DNA of 64,000 nucleotides from assembly GCF_019399895.1 (NCBI RefSeq), contig NC_091864.1, positions 1,590,001 to 1,654,000 of the forward strand, given 5' to 3'. The notes beneath the pieces are model-generated. The model was not told where the DNA came from, searched no databases, and saw only the letters and a program-made list of their open reading frames with translations. Position numbers and translations under genes: made by a program. The stretch is from Cardiocondyla obscurior. Lineage: Eukaryota; Arthropoda; Insecta; Hymenoptera; Formicidae. Below are positions 52,238 to 63,904 of this stretch, one piece after another; positions within the stretch are counted from its first letter, which is position 1; every line of letters starts with the position of its first letter.

Positions 52238-55200
52238 TATACGAGTTGCATCGTTCATTTTGCTCCGTAATCAGCTTAAATATTTTCTATATAACATAAA
52301 AATGGTTTTTAACGGCGATGCGCGATTAATTTTAATAAAACTGTTTGTTACGGCCTTGACTTACTCGAACTGCCGCATATTGCGTTACAAGCGCTGCCTT
52401 TATGAGCTTTTCTACGGCTCAACGTTTGGAGAAATGACAAAGCAAGCAAGCAGACAAAATCTCGTGCTTCGTTTATGACATTACAGCTCTTATATATTCC
52501 GTGTAATGTATCCTCTTCAGTAGTACGTGCGCTACATAAGCGACCTCGTCTGCTTGGCAGGTATACGGGCGGTTCGTATATATTCACGAATGAGGAAAGT
52601 CGGGGGAGTGTTTCACCGGCGTTTCCAGCGAGATCCCGAGACAATCCCGCGGTCGCGAGACGTTGTCGAATGCAAAAAAAGGAGAGGAATGAAGGATGGC
52701 GTCTGCGTGCACGCGCGAAAATTCTCTATAAAATACTACTCTCCGCCTCTCCTCACGTGCGAGAACATTATGTTTATGAACCGCGATAAAACGGGCGCGG
52801 GAAAAGCGTACGAATTACCCCGCCGTTGTACCCGAACAATCGTCCCGAGGATGCGTAATATTGCATGCGCATCGAATATTTATACACGCTTAAATTTCAC
52901 CGGCATTTACGGGCGCCGCCATTTGTCCAGAATTTATCGCGCGCATTAAAGTATCCCGTTTCCGTCGTTTTTGGATCGCAATTGCTTCCTTTCCGGTTTC
53001 GGGGGGAACCCCGCCACGCGACCGCCGCGCGGAAATAAAGCCATTATAAAGTGCCGTTAGATTTAAAATACACGAATTACATATAAAAACATATTGCCCC
53101 TTTGTACGGGATAGAAATGGAATTTTCCAATAGATTTATAGTATGCACTACGGTTTTATATTTTTCTACGATTTCCACGAGGAGTTTCTTCTACGACGTT
53201 TCCGTTTCTTTCCTTCTCCCTTGTACTCTCATCAGTATTCTACAATCCTACCAAGAACAATGCACTTTATCGAATCCTCGAGTGCGCATAAAATCGATCT
53301 GTGCAATCTTCCGGATACAGATGCCTTCCGTGAAGTTTCCGCGCGCGAATGCATACAGCCCGGTCGTTTAACGAGTTTATTCAACCGCGTTGTGTCCTAT
53401 TGTCTCGATGGTTATCCGTTACCACATTGATATCCGGCTAGGACTTGGCGCACATCGATATCTATCTTGCGCGAATTAATTTCCGAATACCCTGCCAAAA
53501 CGTTACGTGGAAGTTCGTGGACTATCGTCAGTTTATTTTATTTTTTATTATTTTATTTATATCTTTTTAATATACGTAATTATAATGTAATAATTTTTTT
53601 CCCCCCAAATAACGGTAATTATATTATAATCTACTTTTCTGTTTGTATCAAATAGCGCAGCATAATTTACTCTCTCGTATGTTTATATAATTGAAATTTA
53701 ATATATTTATTCACAGATTATTGACAGAAATGAGGTACCCTATCATATGCTCGATATAACATTTCGCAATAAACAACGAGCGTACGGTAGACGGGAAAAA
53801 TGTCGCGTGTAACGCGATAATCGAGCGATCTCGCGTTTCGCGTCTTCGTCATCAGTCAGAAGTTTTCCGCGCGAAGGCTCTTACGCGAATTGCACGACGC
53901 TCTCGCGGGCTCGCACCCATCCGCGAGCGCACGTCTCATAAGCCAATTAGCGCGGTTATCCATCGCCTAGTGCACGGTAACACGCTGTTTCCCGTCCTCG
54001 CGTCAATCCCGTCGCGGTATCTCGCATCCCGTATCCCGGAAAAGGGAGAATATCGGTGCGATATCGGCGCGCGCAAATTCTCATACGGCCGACCTGCATA
54101 CATATCGATGCTTTGGCGGCGCCGCGTGGCTGAAACTGCGTCGCAACGGCGTACTAGGTATGCACACACCGAGATACGATCCTAGGCGAGATCTGTCCCG
54201 GCCTGACTCTCTTCCGAGTGTCCGATTTCGAAATTTATGGGACGGCCGATTCGCGCGCTTAACACACCACTCTATATGCGAGGCGCATTTCAATACGTCG
54301 TTACACCGGCTGATTCGCGACGGAGATACCCGCGTCATCCCCCTCGGCTCTTTCTTAGGCTAACAGAGTATTCGATCGCATGGATTATGTTTTTATTTCG
54401 CGAGGAACTACCCGCGAAATACTTTCCATCGTCTTCGCGCTTCATCTTTTTTAAACGCATTACGTATATCCGTGACACGCCTTTGACGTGATTTAATTAC
54501 GGCCGCGTGTCACGCCCGTGTTACGAGCTTGATAATTATGTCGCAATTTAAATTTCAAAGGAGGAGCCGGCTCTCCGAATTTATCCAAGAACAAACGCCT
54601 AGAATTTAGCGTGTTACTGCGCTCTCCTCTGTTCGCGATAGTCATTACTTGCCGCGGAATTTTGTTCGCAACGGTCGGCGGCGATGAAAGCGCCGGATTA
54701 ATATTCTGCTTCGAGAAATTCCAGTTATTTTCTCCATTACTTCCATCCCGATAACGGCGCGTACAATACGTCACTGATACCGTGGTGCCTTCGTGACGGA
54801 CGTTTCTCCCTCCCCCCCTCCTCCCCGTTTGGCAATCCATTTTCCGCGCATCTCTCGAATTTCATATGGGAAACTTGTAATTATTTTCAACATCATATGG
54901 GCGCATAGAATCTCTTCATTAAAGGGTCGTCCGGATATAATAATTAAAAGTTTCGCGGGAGGAGCTTTGAATGCGTGCGTACATGCGTTTGCAGAACGCA
55001 ATGGCGTTCGATTTTCTCCGCCTGCTCGTCCGTCGCAAATATATGCTATGATATTGTTCTTTATTTATCATGTTTGAAAAAAATTGTTTCAATAACTTAA
55101 AAAAAAATTAAAATAAAATAAAAAGTAATGCAGCGCGTGTAATGACGCAGTAATATTATATTTCTTTAAAAAACGTCGCTATTTGGAATATTGGTGCACG

Positions 55201-55320
55201 TTTGTACTTTCTTTCGTTCTAAGTGCGGGCTGCATAGACGCTTTGTGCATTTATATTTCCGCGTCTCGTGGGGCTCGTTACGCGACAAGAACCGCATCCT
55301 GGACGACCGGTAAGAATGGT

Positions 55321-55369
55321 CAGTTAATTAAGGTGGATTTTAATTGAATTAAAACCCTTAATTAAGCTG
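55321..55369. repeat. AT-rich hairpin upstream of the microexon
   Basis: The left part (CAGTTAATTAAGG plus TTTTAATT) pairs with the right part (AATTAAAAC plus CCTTAATTAAGCTG) with a few-base bulge. This gives a stem of about 20 bp and almost no loop. A separate near-palindrome with a CGTGCACG centre lies at 55499-55521. Both are within 650 bases of the microexon acceptor. Confidence 0.5.
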
Positions 55370-55438
55370 CATCAATTAAGTGGAATAAATCTTATCACGA
55401 CGTAAGCACTAATATAAATTACTTAATTCTATGTAAAG

Positions 55439-55488
55439 TGAGAAAGAGAGAGAGAAAGAAAAAAAAAAAAAGAGAGAGAAACAGAGGG
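55439..55488 (+). repeat. GA/poly-A tract
   Basis: About 50 bases consist only of A and G, with AGAG repeats on both sides of a run of about 13 A, inside the intron about 450 bases before the microexon. Confidence 0.75.
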
Positions 55489-55939
55489 CAATCCTTTTCA
55501 CAGCTCGTGCACGAGGCTGTGTTTTATTTGATTTGCATTTTAAACGGTTGGACAATAAAGACCTCCGTCTGCTTCGGATCGAAAAGTGTGCGAATTATCT
55601 TATAAATCTAGTACATCAGAAATAATATATTATTTATTTTCCGAAAGCCTCGCGATAAGCATTATTTTTCTATTTATATTAATTGCCGACTTAGCAGTTG
55701 TTTATATAATTTTTTTTCTTTTTTTACCGAATGCAAGTTTTCAGTTCGAGTTTTAATTAATTAGAGGGTAGTCTAAACATCGTTAAAGTTAGAATGCCGG
55801 AATGTCGTAATTGCGGTGCTCGCGAAATTGTTATAAAGATAGTGAGGGAGTAGGGGAGGGGCTTTGTAAGTAATTGCGTGTACACATGTGGAGGATCGTA
55901 ACTAATTTCACTAATACCAATCCCTTTTTCTCTTTTCAG

Positions 55940-55975
55940 ACATGTCCTACAAGCCGCGCCATCCCATTATCGAGG
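55940..55975 (+). CDS. 36-nt microexon of the membrane-protein gene
   Basis: A strong acceptor (TTTTTCTCTTTTCAG) and a full-consensus donor (GTAAGT at 55976) bound 36 bases. The first two bases complete the codon split at 38096, giving Tyr452. Eleven further codons follow, and the last base opens the next split codon. The peptide is basic and proline-containing (M-S-Y-K-P-R-H-P-I-I-E), as expected for the juxtamembrane stalk just outside the helix that ends at residue 450. Both ends interrupt a codon after its first base, so skipping the exon would keep the frame and remove 12 residues. The rest of the protein is beyond the window. Confidence 0.75.
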
Positions 55976-58900
55976 GTAAGTATTTTCAGTCATAATACTA
56001 CGTAATATCAGCGGTATGCCAATCTAAATCGCGGGTAGCTTTTCATTCATTTGACGCTCGACACAGAGCTATATAACTTCGTGAACCCACTCTGCAATAT
56101 TGATTTTCCGAACGAGAGATCACAGAGACAATTCCGTACTTTCCGGTCCCCTTGAGTATCAACTTTTCGTCATCGTTCGGTAAACGATTACGATTACACG
56201 TATATCGTATTTTTAAATTACGAAGTTCATTCTTCGAAACTAAATCGCATCGCGCGCGTTTGTAATTATATTTACCTTGAAATCGATTTGCGTATCGCGG
56301 AAAAATCTACGAATTAAACGGTACACGTTCACTAAAGAAAGAGGGAAAAAAAAAAAAGAAAAATAAAAAAGCGGGTAAACGAAATCGTTGAATTTCACGG
56401 TATTCGCCGATATGCTTTTGCAGAAACGAGATGGACTTCCCGGCGAAATCGCAGATTTAGATAGTCTAACACGCGACGTTCGGCGACGTGTTATTCCGAA
56501 GAATAACTCGACGGGAATGCGGGCCGAGTGGCGGCCTTTCAAACGACCGACAGCACGGCTCAATTACACGGAACACGAGTGTTGCCCCGTGTACCGTGAA
56601 ATTGCGTTATCGCCGCCGAAATAATCGCGATAACACGTATTTCGCGCCCGCGTCCCGCAAGCCGACCGCCAAGGATATACTTTTCGCCGCTGCCGGCACA
56701 TCCTCGCCTTCTCTAACGATGTTTAATTTACTTTGTTTCCTCGAGCGAGTAATTATAATCCCATCATCGTTCGGAGATTTGATCGGGGAGAACGGTTATA
56801 AATCGCACTAAAGGTAACGGTTTATAATACGCGAAAAATTGCGAATTTATACCACGCTGTATTTTTCGAGTTCGACGAAACGTGTATACATGTATATAAA
56901 AACCGAAGTTTGTTAAATGCAACGTTTTAGGAAGAGTTCTCTTCGCGATATTAAAAGCTGCTCTTGACTACGCGTTCAGATCTCTGGAAGGGAATAAGAA
57001 GAGCCAAATACTACCGCGTTTCCCGCCGGCATTAAACTCGGTTGTGAAAAATTATAAAAGCATCGCCATCAAAATGAGGAGGGCATTCCGAACGACTAGA
57101 TATCAGAATTCTCGATGGCGACTCGCGTACCCGGGATTCCTTCTCTTTCCCTCCCCTCGGCATTTTATACGCCCGCGTGATGCCGTGCACACACACACAT
57201 ACACACGTCCGCGCCCGCGCGTATATATTTGAATAAAATACAAGCGCAAACAATCCTTAGTAAAACATAACACACTGGAAAATTTCTCGCTACCGATGTT
57301 CCCGCCGGCGCCCGTTTCCCCGCGGCGATGTACGTGCATCGCATACGCAGATATTGACACAGTCTACTTGGTATTTCCGAGCTCGCCTCCCCTTCCCCCC
57401 CGCGCCTTATTTTTCGTAGTCACCGTTGAGGTAATCCCAAGCGGGCATAACCCGCTTCCAGGCATCTTCGGGCTTTCCAAACACGAAATTGCCCCATCAG
57501 ACTCGGGGTATCGGTCCCCCCGGCCTTCCCGCCCTTCCGCGAGTACTTACGTTCGACTACTTCTCTCGTTGTCGGAATCCCGTCGCGCATCTTGCCCTTT
57601 CCTACCTCGCGACTCACCCGCTACAATTCGGTATCATCCTCGTTAGCGCGGTTACTCTCGTTACCATTCCCGACTCCCGTTACCGCGTCTACTCTCATTA
57701 CCTGATTCGGCTGCGTCCATAATAGCGCTCGCGCGATACGCCTCGGAGTTATCATTGCGCTTCTTAACTCGCTCCCCCCGCGATCTCGATTCCCTAATTC
57801 GTCGGCGGCGTTCATCGCTCGATGATAAGTTCGACGGGGATGCAAAAATACCGACGTTAAACTAGTCGGGTAATTTAATTAGAAGTTGCCGCCGTTGTTA
57901 ATTAACATTGATTTCGCTACTGTGGCTATTTGCAAGACTTGCTTTAATAGCCCGTGTTGGATACATAATACAATTAGCCGCGATTCTACGCGACAAAGGT
58001 ACAGTCAAACAGCGTTCTTCAAAGTTATCGCACAGTCTACCGGTGAAATTAATTATATGTGTGCTGCACGAACTCTTGGTTATTTCATGGGCTTTGCAAA
58101 GTCGCGGACCAACTAGTATAACGTCTCATATAAGATAGCTGTTTGCAGCGACATAAAACGCGAAAATGGGTATTTGCTACGTCCTATTGATTACGTGTCA
58201 TATTACTTGCTATATATCGTATGCTTCCGTAGTAAACACCATGTTTATATTAATACCAAAATTGCCGTCAACTCTTGCATCCTCTATATGACTACCACAT
58301 TATATTGCGTTTGAAATATTTATTTAAAAAAAAGAAAAAAAACACGTGGCTGATTACGAAGTAACTATTTGAAAAAAAAAAGTTTAAACGAGAGAAGCTG
58401 TTCGATATTAATTTCTGTCAAAAATTAATTTAGCGTCCCTTTATTTCTCAAGAATTTTAAAGCATCAATATGTAAGCTAGTAAAAAATACGAGTATTAAT
58501 TAAGTTTCCATTTTATTACAAGCGGTAATCTCTCGATGGCGAAATAATTTAAAAAAGAATTTTATTACAATTTTTGTAAATAAAAAAAAGAAAAAAAATA
58601 CCATTATATTTTTTGTAACTATATGTTTAGGAAATATTAATTGCATCTCAGAATTAAAATAAAGGAACTGTACTTCCTGAAATTGTTTCCGTTTCCAGCG
58701 TACGCGTTTCCCGAGATATTATATTAATTCAAAGTACACGAAATTGATGCCGGGCTGTCTCGTCACATTCGCTTGGTAATGATACGACCGTTCAGACAAT
58801 TAATTCAATAGAGTGTATTTAATAGCTAGTCCGTGGATTCTACATATTCGCTCGGATATCGAAAACGCGTATGTACGCGGTGGTACGCACGTCAAGGGAA

Positions 58901-61900
58901 ATACGTTACGTATTATATGTAACGCAAAGTTCTGCGCGAATAGACGGGCGTTGTAGTTACGTACTCGCATATTACGTTAGCTGTGTAGTTACGTTGCGCG
59001 TGTAAATAACGCAGGAATGACTGGGCTCTCTTTTGCGATCGATGCGGAATATTTGCATCGCGCGGTAAATCTAAGGCCGCGTCGGCCAAACAGTTCGACG
59101 TTGAAACGGAAATGCTTCTCGCGTGGCTCAGTCTACGGTCGAAAAATGCAGGGAGCGTCGACTATTTTCTTTTTTTTTTTTTTTTTTTTTTTTTTACATT
59201 TAGTTAGGAACTCGAGGCCCAAGTTTCTCGCGCGTGGGAAAATCGCGCGTTGTAAACGTAGACATTTACCTCCGGAATGCGTCGCGCAATGTCGAATATG
59301 CCGCGTGCACGTGCTTGAGAACCGCTGTCCCGTAAACCTAGTCCGCGGCGGGCGGATCGATGCGACTCGAAACCGAAACCGTCGCGGTCTACAGGGACGG
59401 AGGCGAGGACCGAGTGGCTTTCATTCGCTAAAAGGCCACCGAAACGCCATTGTGTCATCTCTCGAGGGCGCAACCGAGGGGGAGGCGGGGGAGGGAAACG
59501 ATACGCGACGGCTGCGTTTTGCTCGTTCAATTCATTGGTAGCGGGCTGACAACTAGCCTAGGTACACCCAAGTGGTAACGCCGACGTATCGCCCGTCAAA
59601 ACGACCCGGCGAGTCAATTATTTTACAGCCGGTCGAGGCGCGTGGCCCGTATACGCGCGTATTTTTTTTATTACACCGTTTCTGAAAACCGAACGTCTGT
59701 ACAAAAAAAATTAAAAATAAAAAATAAAAAGAGGAGAGGGCGCTCCGGTAATCGTTTGTCATCGATTACTGACGGAGCCGCTTGTTTATCATATCCACTC
59801 CATCCGCAATCTCGTTAATTCATCATCAATTTCATCGACGCTGTAGACACGCCGGGCCGGCCGTATACTTTTCACAAAGAGATGATTTATCGCCATTTAA
59901 CTGCAATTACACGATACACCGAGGTAACCCACCGGCAGGGGGACGGGAACTATCGATTACTCAATTATCTGAAAACAACCCCGCGAGAGACGGAACGGAT
60001 CGCGGGGGCCGCGAGAATAATCGAGGGGCTGCCGATTGCCGCCGGTCGGATGCACGAAAGTCGCGGCGAAGGAGCGTACGAAACTCGGTCGAAGGTCAAT
60101 GGCGAAGGAGGGCTTTCCCGCGATGCTTTTATCGCTTCCCCGCTTTTAGTATTCCCAGCTTGTTTTTCGCGGAAACTTGGTGCTCGCTCCTTCGCGCACG
60201 GTGCGCGCCGCAGTGAGTTTTATACGCCTTTATCGAGTACGCGGTGGTGTCTCACCTACCTAGAGCGCGGTGATAAGGTTACGCTAAGAAATTGCTTCCC
60301 GCGGGTAGATGAGGGCAAACTTGCCCCGCCGAGAACGCCCGCGTCTCTCGTCTCGTTTCCCCTGGCCCTTATCCTCACTTCCACCAGCTAAATCCAACTC
60401 GCCTTCGTCTCATACCTGCTACTCCCGCGATTTCTTCTCGTTACACTACCCCAAAGCGTCCCTCTCTCCCCCGCGCCCGATTCCGACTCCGATTTTGGGC
60501 TCCGCGAGGCGTCGATCGACGCGAGCAGCAAAAGAGTTGAGGATTTACGCGACGACGGCGGGAAAGAGCTCAGCGCAATCGTTACTTTGTCACGGAGGAA
60601 ATTACAACTTCCATGATACGCGATTTTTCGATATCGAAAACGGGGAACTTTGCGTGTCGCTATAGGTATCTCGCGTTTTTATATTTTTATTCGTGGAAAA
60701 GGGAGCAATAACGATGACAGGCTGAGTCACTTGTCTTGCTGTTGAAAGCAAGGAGCGGTCGGAAATTTGTACTACAGAGCCTTGTCGATATTCCGACGGG
60801 CGGTTGCATAATTATATAGATCTCAGTAATTACGAAGATAATCGGAGGGATTTAAATAATAATGGGTTTTACATTTCATGAAATATTCTTTACCAATAAG
60901 GATCTCGATTTATTATTATTATTCTATTAATTAAAATTGGAAAAGGGAAATAAATTAAATTTTTTAGAAAAAAAAAAAATTTTGCATCAATGAATAGATA
61001 ATTCCCTCGTAATTACTATTGATTCCCAATAGATAGAAACGTCGCTGGCAAGATACATTCGCGCTGCCGCGCGAATAAAAACGCGCCGCGATTGCGGTCC
61101 GCAATTTTCAATAAACTTTCAGTATTTAATTTGGAATCGGTATCGTACCTTGATCGCAATTAATCCACGTACGATGAACAAACTCGTTAAGGCGTCTCGG
61201 TACGCCAGAGTACCAATCTTGGAGTGCACACGATACTACATCCGATATGCGTAGCGAACGCCCGCGTTTTGTAATGCAATTGCGTGAGTAGTTATTACTT
61301 GTAATAACACCACGTTCTATTTACGAATTTGTAGCGGAGAAGCACAAGATCAAAATTGCTATTATTCGAACGAAAGGGAAATTCAACCGCGCTGCATATT
61401 TACGAATCTAACGATGCGAGAGGATGGATGCTAAAGACGTAATAATTACGGGACGATCTAATTAAAATTATTACGGCTAGCGAGCGATATGTGTGTACCG
61501 TGGGTGCATCAACGTTCTTCGACGGAGAAACTACGTCAGCCGATCCTCTCTTGGGTTTATCTCGCGATAAGCGGCAGGTGCGCAGTAACATAAACATTTT
61601 ATTACATTATTGTGCCGCTGTGTGCTAAAGCCTGCGAGCGCGAAGCTAATTGACTTTCGCCGATAACAGTTTCCCCGCGATAGTTTCCCGATACCGAGAG
61701 CTACAGTAGAAACGTTCGCGGGATTCGACGAGATTTCGTTAATTGATCGATATTTATTTAAGGGATCCCAGTTAGAACACCGTTACGCTCGCGCAACGAA
61801 AATTTATAATAGATCTATAACAATCGCGTGAGGGAGTTAAAACTGGCGGGCGAAAAGTAATTGAATTTTTTTACAAATCGACGAGTAGTAAATATAGATT

Positions 61901-62676
61901 TTTTTTTTCTCTCTTTTTTTTAAATTTCCGATTAAAAATATAAATTTTTAATCCTATTCTAAAGAAGATGGAGATTTAATTGTTGCAGTCTTGGCGACGC
62001 AAATTGGTTTTCTTGCTTGGCACACTTTGTGCCACGAAAATTAATTGACGTGTCGGGTATTTTCGGGTTAAACTTTATTTTAAAGGGGAGAAATAACGTG
62101 ACGAGGTCTCACTTACTAACAGTACGTTAATCGACGATACAATGTTCCTGGGAACGTCGCATCGAATATCAGTCGGCGTGAAAATGTCAACGCGCCAGCA
62201 CGGTAACTAAAAAAGGGCGGTAGAAACGCCTATACCTAACGCGCGGTCGAAAGTCGAGAGCATAAATTAATCAGCCGGGTGAATCTCGTGAACCGGCGGG
62301 GCCTCGTTTATCGACGTTCCTCTCTATTCTCCTCGAGCCTTTTTATTTTTGAGGAAATAAATCCCGTTAAAACAAGCGTGAGAAAATAAAAATTACTTAT
62401 TATAAAATAAAAAGTAATACACTTTTATCCGATAGAACTTATTAAACATAACAGTATTATTTAATATGCATACGTTAAATATCTAACGAGATTAAAGTAC
62501 ATTTTATTATTATTTTTTCTACTTGTAAAAGATATAAAACAGTATTAATAAGAAATGTGCATTATTTAAACTGTCTTTAACTTGTAATTAAATTTTGACA
62601 GTCACACGGTTGCGCTGGCGTTTAAATTTAATATAATTACTTAAAAGTTAATTTTGAGCATTAAATGAAAATTTAT
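55976..62676 (+). other. Intron continuing out of the window; no supported exons
   Basis: After the GTAAGT donor at 55976, no + strand exon with both splice sites was recognised up to the duplicated unit. GC-rich parts (56.3-57.9, 59.0-60.7 kb) contain chance frames. AT-rich parts lie at 58.3-58.7, 60.9-61.0 and 62.3-62.7 kb. A run of about 26 T is at 59170-59195, a CA-rich run at 57187-57206, and a short TGGCACACTTTGTGCCA hairpin at about 62018-62034. Confidence 0.5.
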
Positions 62677-63535
62677 TATACTGGAACAAACCATGCGCAC
62701 GCTTCGCGTTTGCTATTTTTCGAAAGGCCAAACTCGTGTGCGTTATTATAATTGGAAACATTAATTAATTAGAATAATTTCTATATAATTACAATTGAGT
62801 AATCTATGGTCGACGACGTGGTGCCGGTTCAAGAGATTCAATTACAAATTGCGAAAAAAAAGTTATGTGACTTACCAATCTTCATGGCAGCGGAGTTGTT
62901 GAGTTCTGCTGTTGGCTGTAACATAAAGAGAAATATATCAATGTAGATTATTTGTATATCATTTTAAATTACATGTATATTATTTTAAAAAATTAATAAA
63001 AAAAAATATTAAAGTCTTTATTTAATAAAGATTTTATAAATGAAATGTATGCTCACCTAAGAGTTGCTCCGCCGATGCAGGATGCCTATCCGAGGCCTGC
63101 TCCTCCTCTCAGATGGGATGTGACGAGCCATCCTTCCGCGCACAAGTAACTCGCGAACGCGTCCGGGTGAAGCTACAATCGCGAAAATTACTTAACAAAT
63201 TTTTCGACACTCCCGAGTAAAAAAGAATCGTAAAAAAACGCCCGGTAACTATCGGCAGCCCCGAACGACCGACGAACCGGCTGCTGTTCGTAAAATTACT
63301 GTTATCGGCGTGCGGCACTTTTTTTCACTCAACGATGCGAAGCAGCGGAGTTTCTCTTGATCTGTAACATAAAAATTACAAAATTACATTGTAGATATTT
63401 TATCTAATTAAATAAAATAATAAAAAAATATTATAAAAAATCTAAATCATTAATTTATAAAGAGAAATTGATACTTGCCCTCTGGGTTGCTCCGCCGGTG
63501 CAGGATACCCTTCCTGGGCCTCCTCCTCCTCTCAG
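62677..63535 (-). repeat. Right copy of the duplicated, spliced-looking unit
   Basis: This is the counterpart of 29679-30400 in the same orientation. Exon-like block 2 is 305 nt in both copies with only a few substitutions, and intron 1 is 117 nt in both. Intron 2 is 24 nt longer here (141 versus 117 nt), and about 110 extra bases lie between the left edge and block 3. Homology stops at 63535, exactly where sequence unique to this copy begins. The unit therefore duplicated recently in its right part, while the left part looks older or was patched by gene conversion. Confidence 0.85.
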
Positions 63536-63584
63536 GATGTCTGCGGGATGTCGGGTTGATCCTTCGTCAATGGTTGAATATTAT
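62876..63584 (-). ncRNA. Putative minus-strand exons (right copy), 3' untranslated or non-coding
   Basis: On the - strand, TTTTTTTGTTTCAG opens block 1 (63584-63479, 106 nt), which ends at a GC donor (GCAAGT). Block 2 (63361-63057, 305 nt) ends at GTGAGC. Block 3 (62915-62876, 40 nt) ends at GTAAGT. All sites match the left copy except the block 1 acceptor, which belongs to sequence unique to this copy. Block 2 has stops in every frame. If the coding exon at 63905-64000 joins block 1, translation stops inside block 1 and the remaining blocks would be 3' untranslated exons. Confidence 0.4.
63532..63584 (-). CDS. Possible terminal coding part of a minus-strand gene
   Basis: If the exon ending at 63905 is joined to the acceptor at 63584, the split codon becomes GAT and the frame continues for 17 codons (D-N-I-Q-P-L-T-K-D-Q-P-D-I-P-Q-T-S) to a TGA at 63534-63532. 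The stop codon is formed by the first bases of the duplicated unit (CTGAGAGG), so the C-terminus is set by the repeat boundary. The frame is short and no homologous family is recognised, so chance cannot be excluded. Confidence 0.3.
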
Positions 63585-63904
63585 CTGAAACAAAAAAATT
63601 GTACTTAGTATACTGTTCTGTTCAATGTCTTATTGAGTGTGTGTTTGTTTATCGTACCGCGCTCGTGCTTTGGTGCCGCGTGACCTCGATGCACATTCCA
63701 ACGCAAGCACAGTTAATACGTACCGTTCCCCTTACTCCTCGCGCTCCCCGCGCCTACACCCGTTTTTACGACTAAAATTAAGAAGCGCGACGAATAATCT
63801 AGACAAGACTTCGATCGCGAACCCTACAATTCGATGCTCGCCGTATCGTTGCCCGACAAAGTACGCAAAGCTAACACGTGGCGGAATAAAGAACGAGAAT
63901 TTAC

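Larger units (their letters stand above)
38097..55939 (+). other. Intron of the membrane-protein gene (17.8 kb)
   Basis: The donor GTGAGT at 38097-38102 and the acceptor TTTTTCTCTTTTCAG ending at 55939 bound the intron, and the frame is kept across it. Inside, no additional + strand exon was recognised. GC-rich segments at 42.2-44.2 and 45.1-47.1 kb hold long chance frames (up to 229 codons at 43250-43939) without domains. AT-rich segments lie at 38.6-39.0, 40.2-41.0 and 47.2-47.6 kb. It also carries the microsatellites and the inverted-repeat element listed separately. The great length fits genes with regulatory first introns, but no specific enhancer is identified. Confidence 0.7.

Noticed and set aside
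52260..53430. Several 60-100 codon frames with hydrophobic runs
   Set aside because: No start context, splice sites or domain, and overlapping frames in other registers are equally long.
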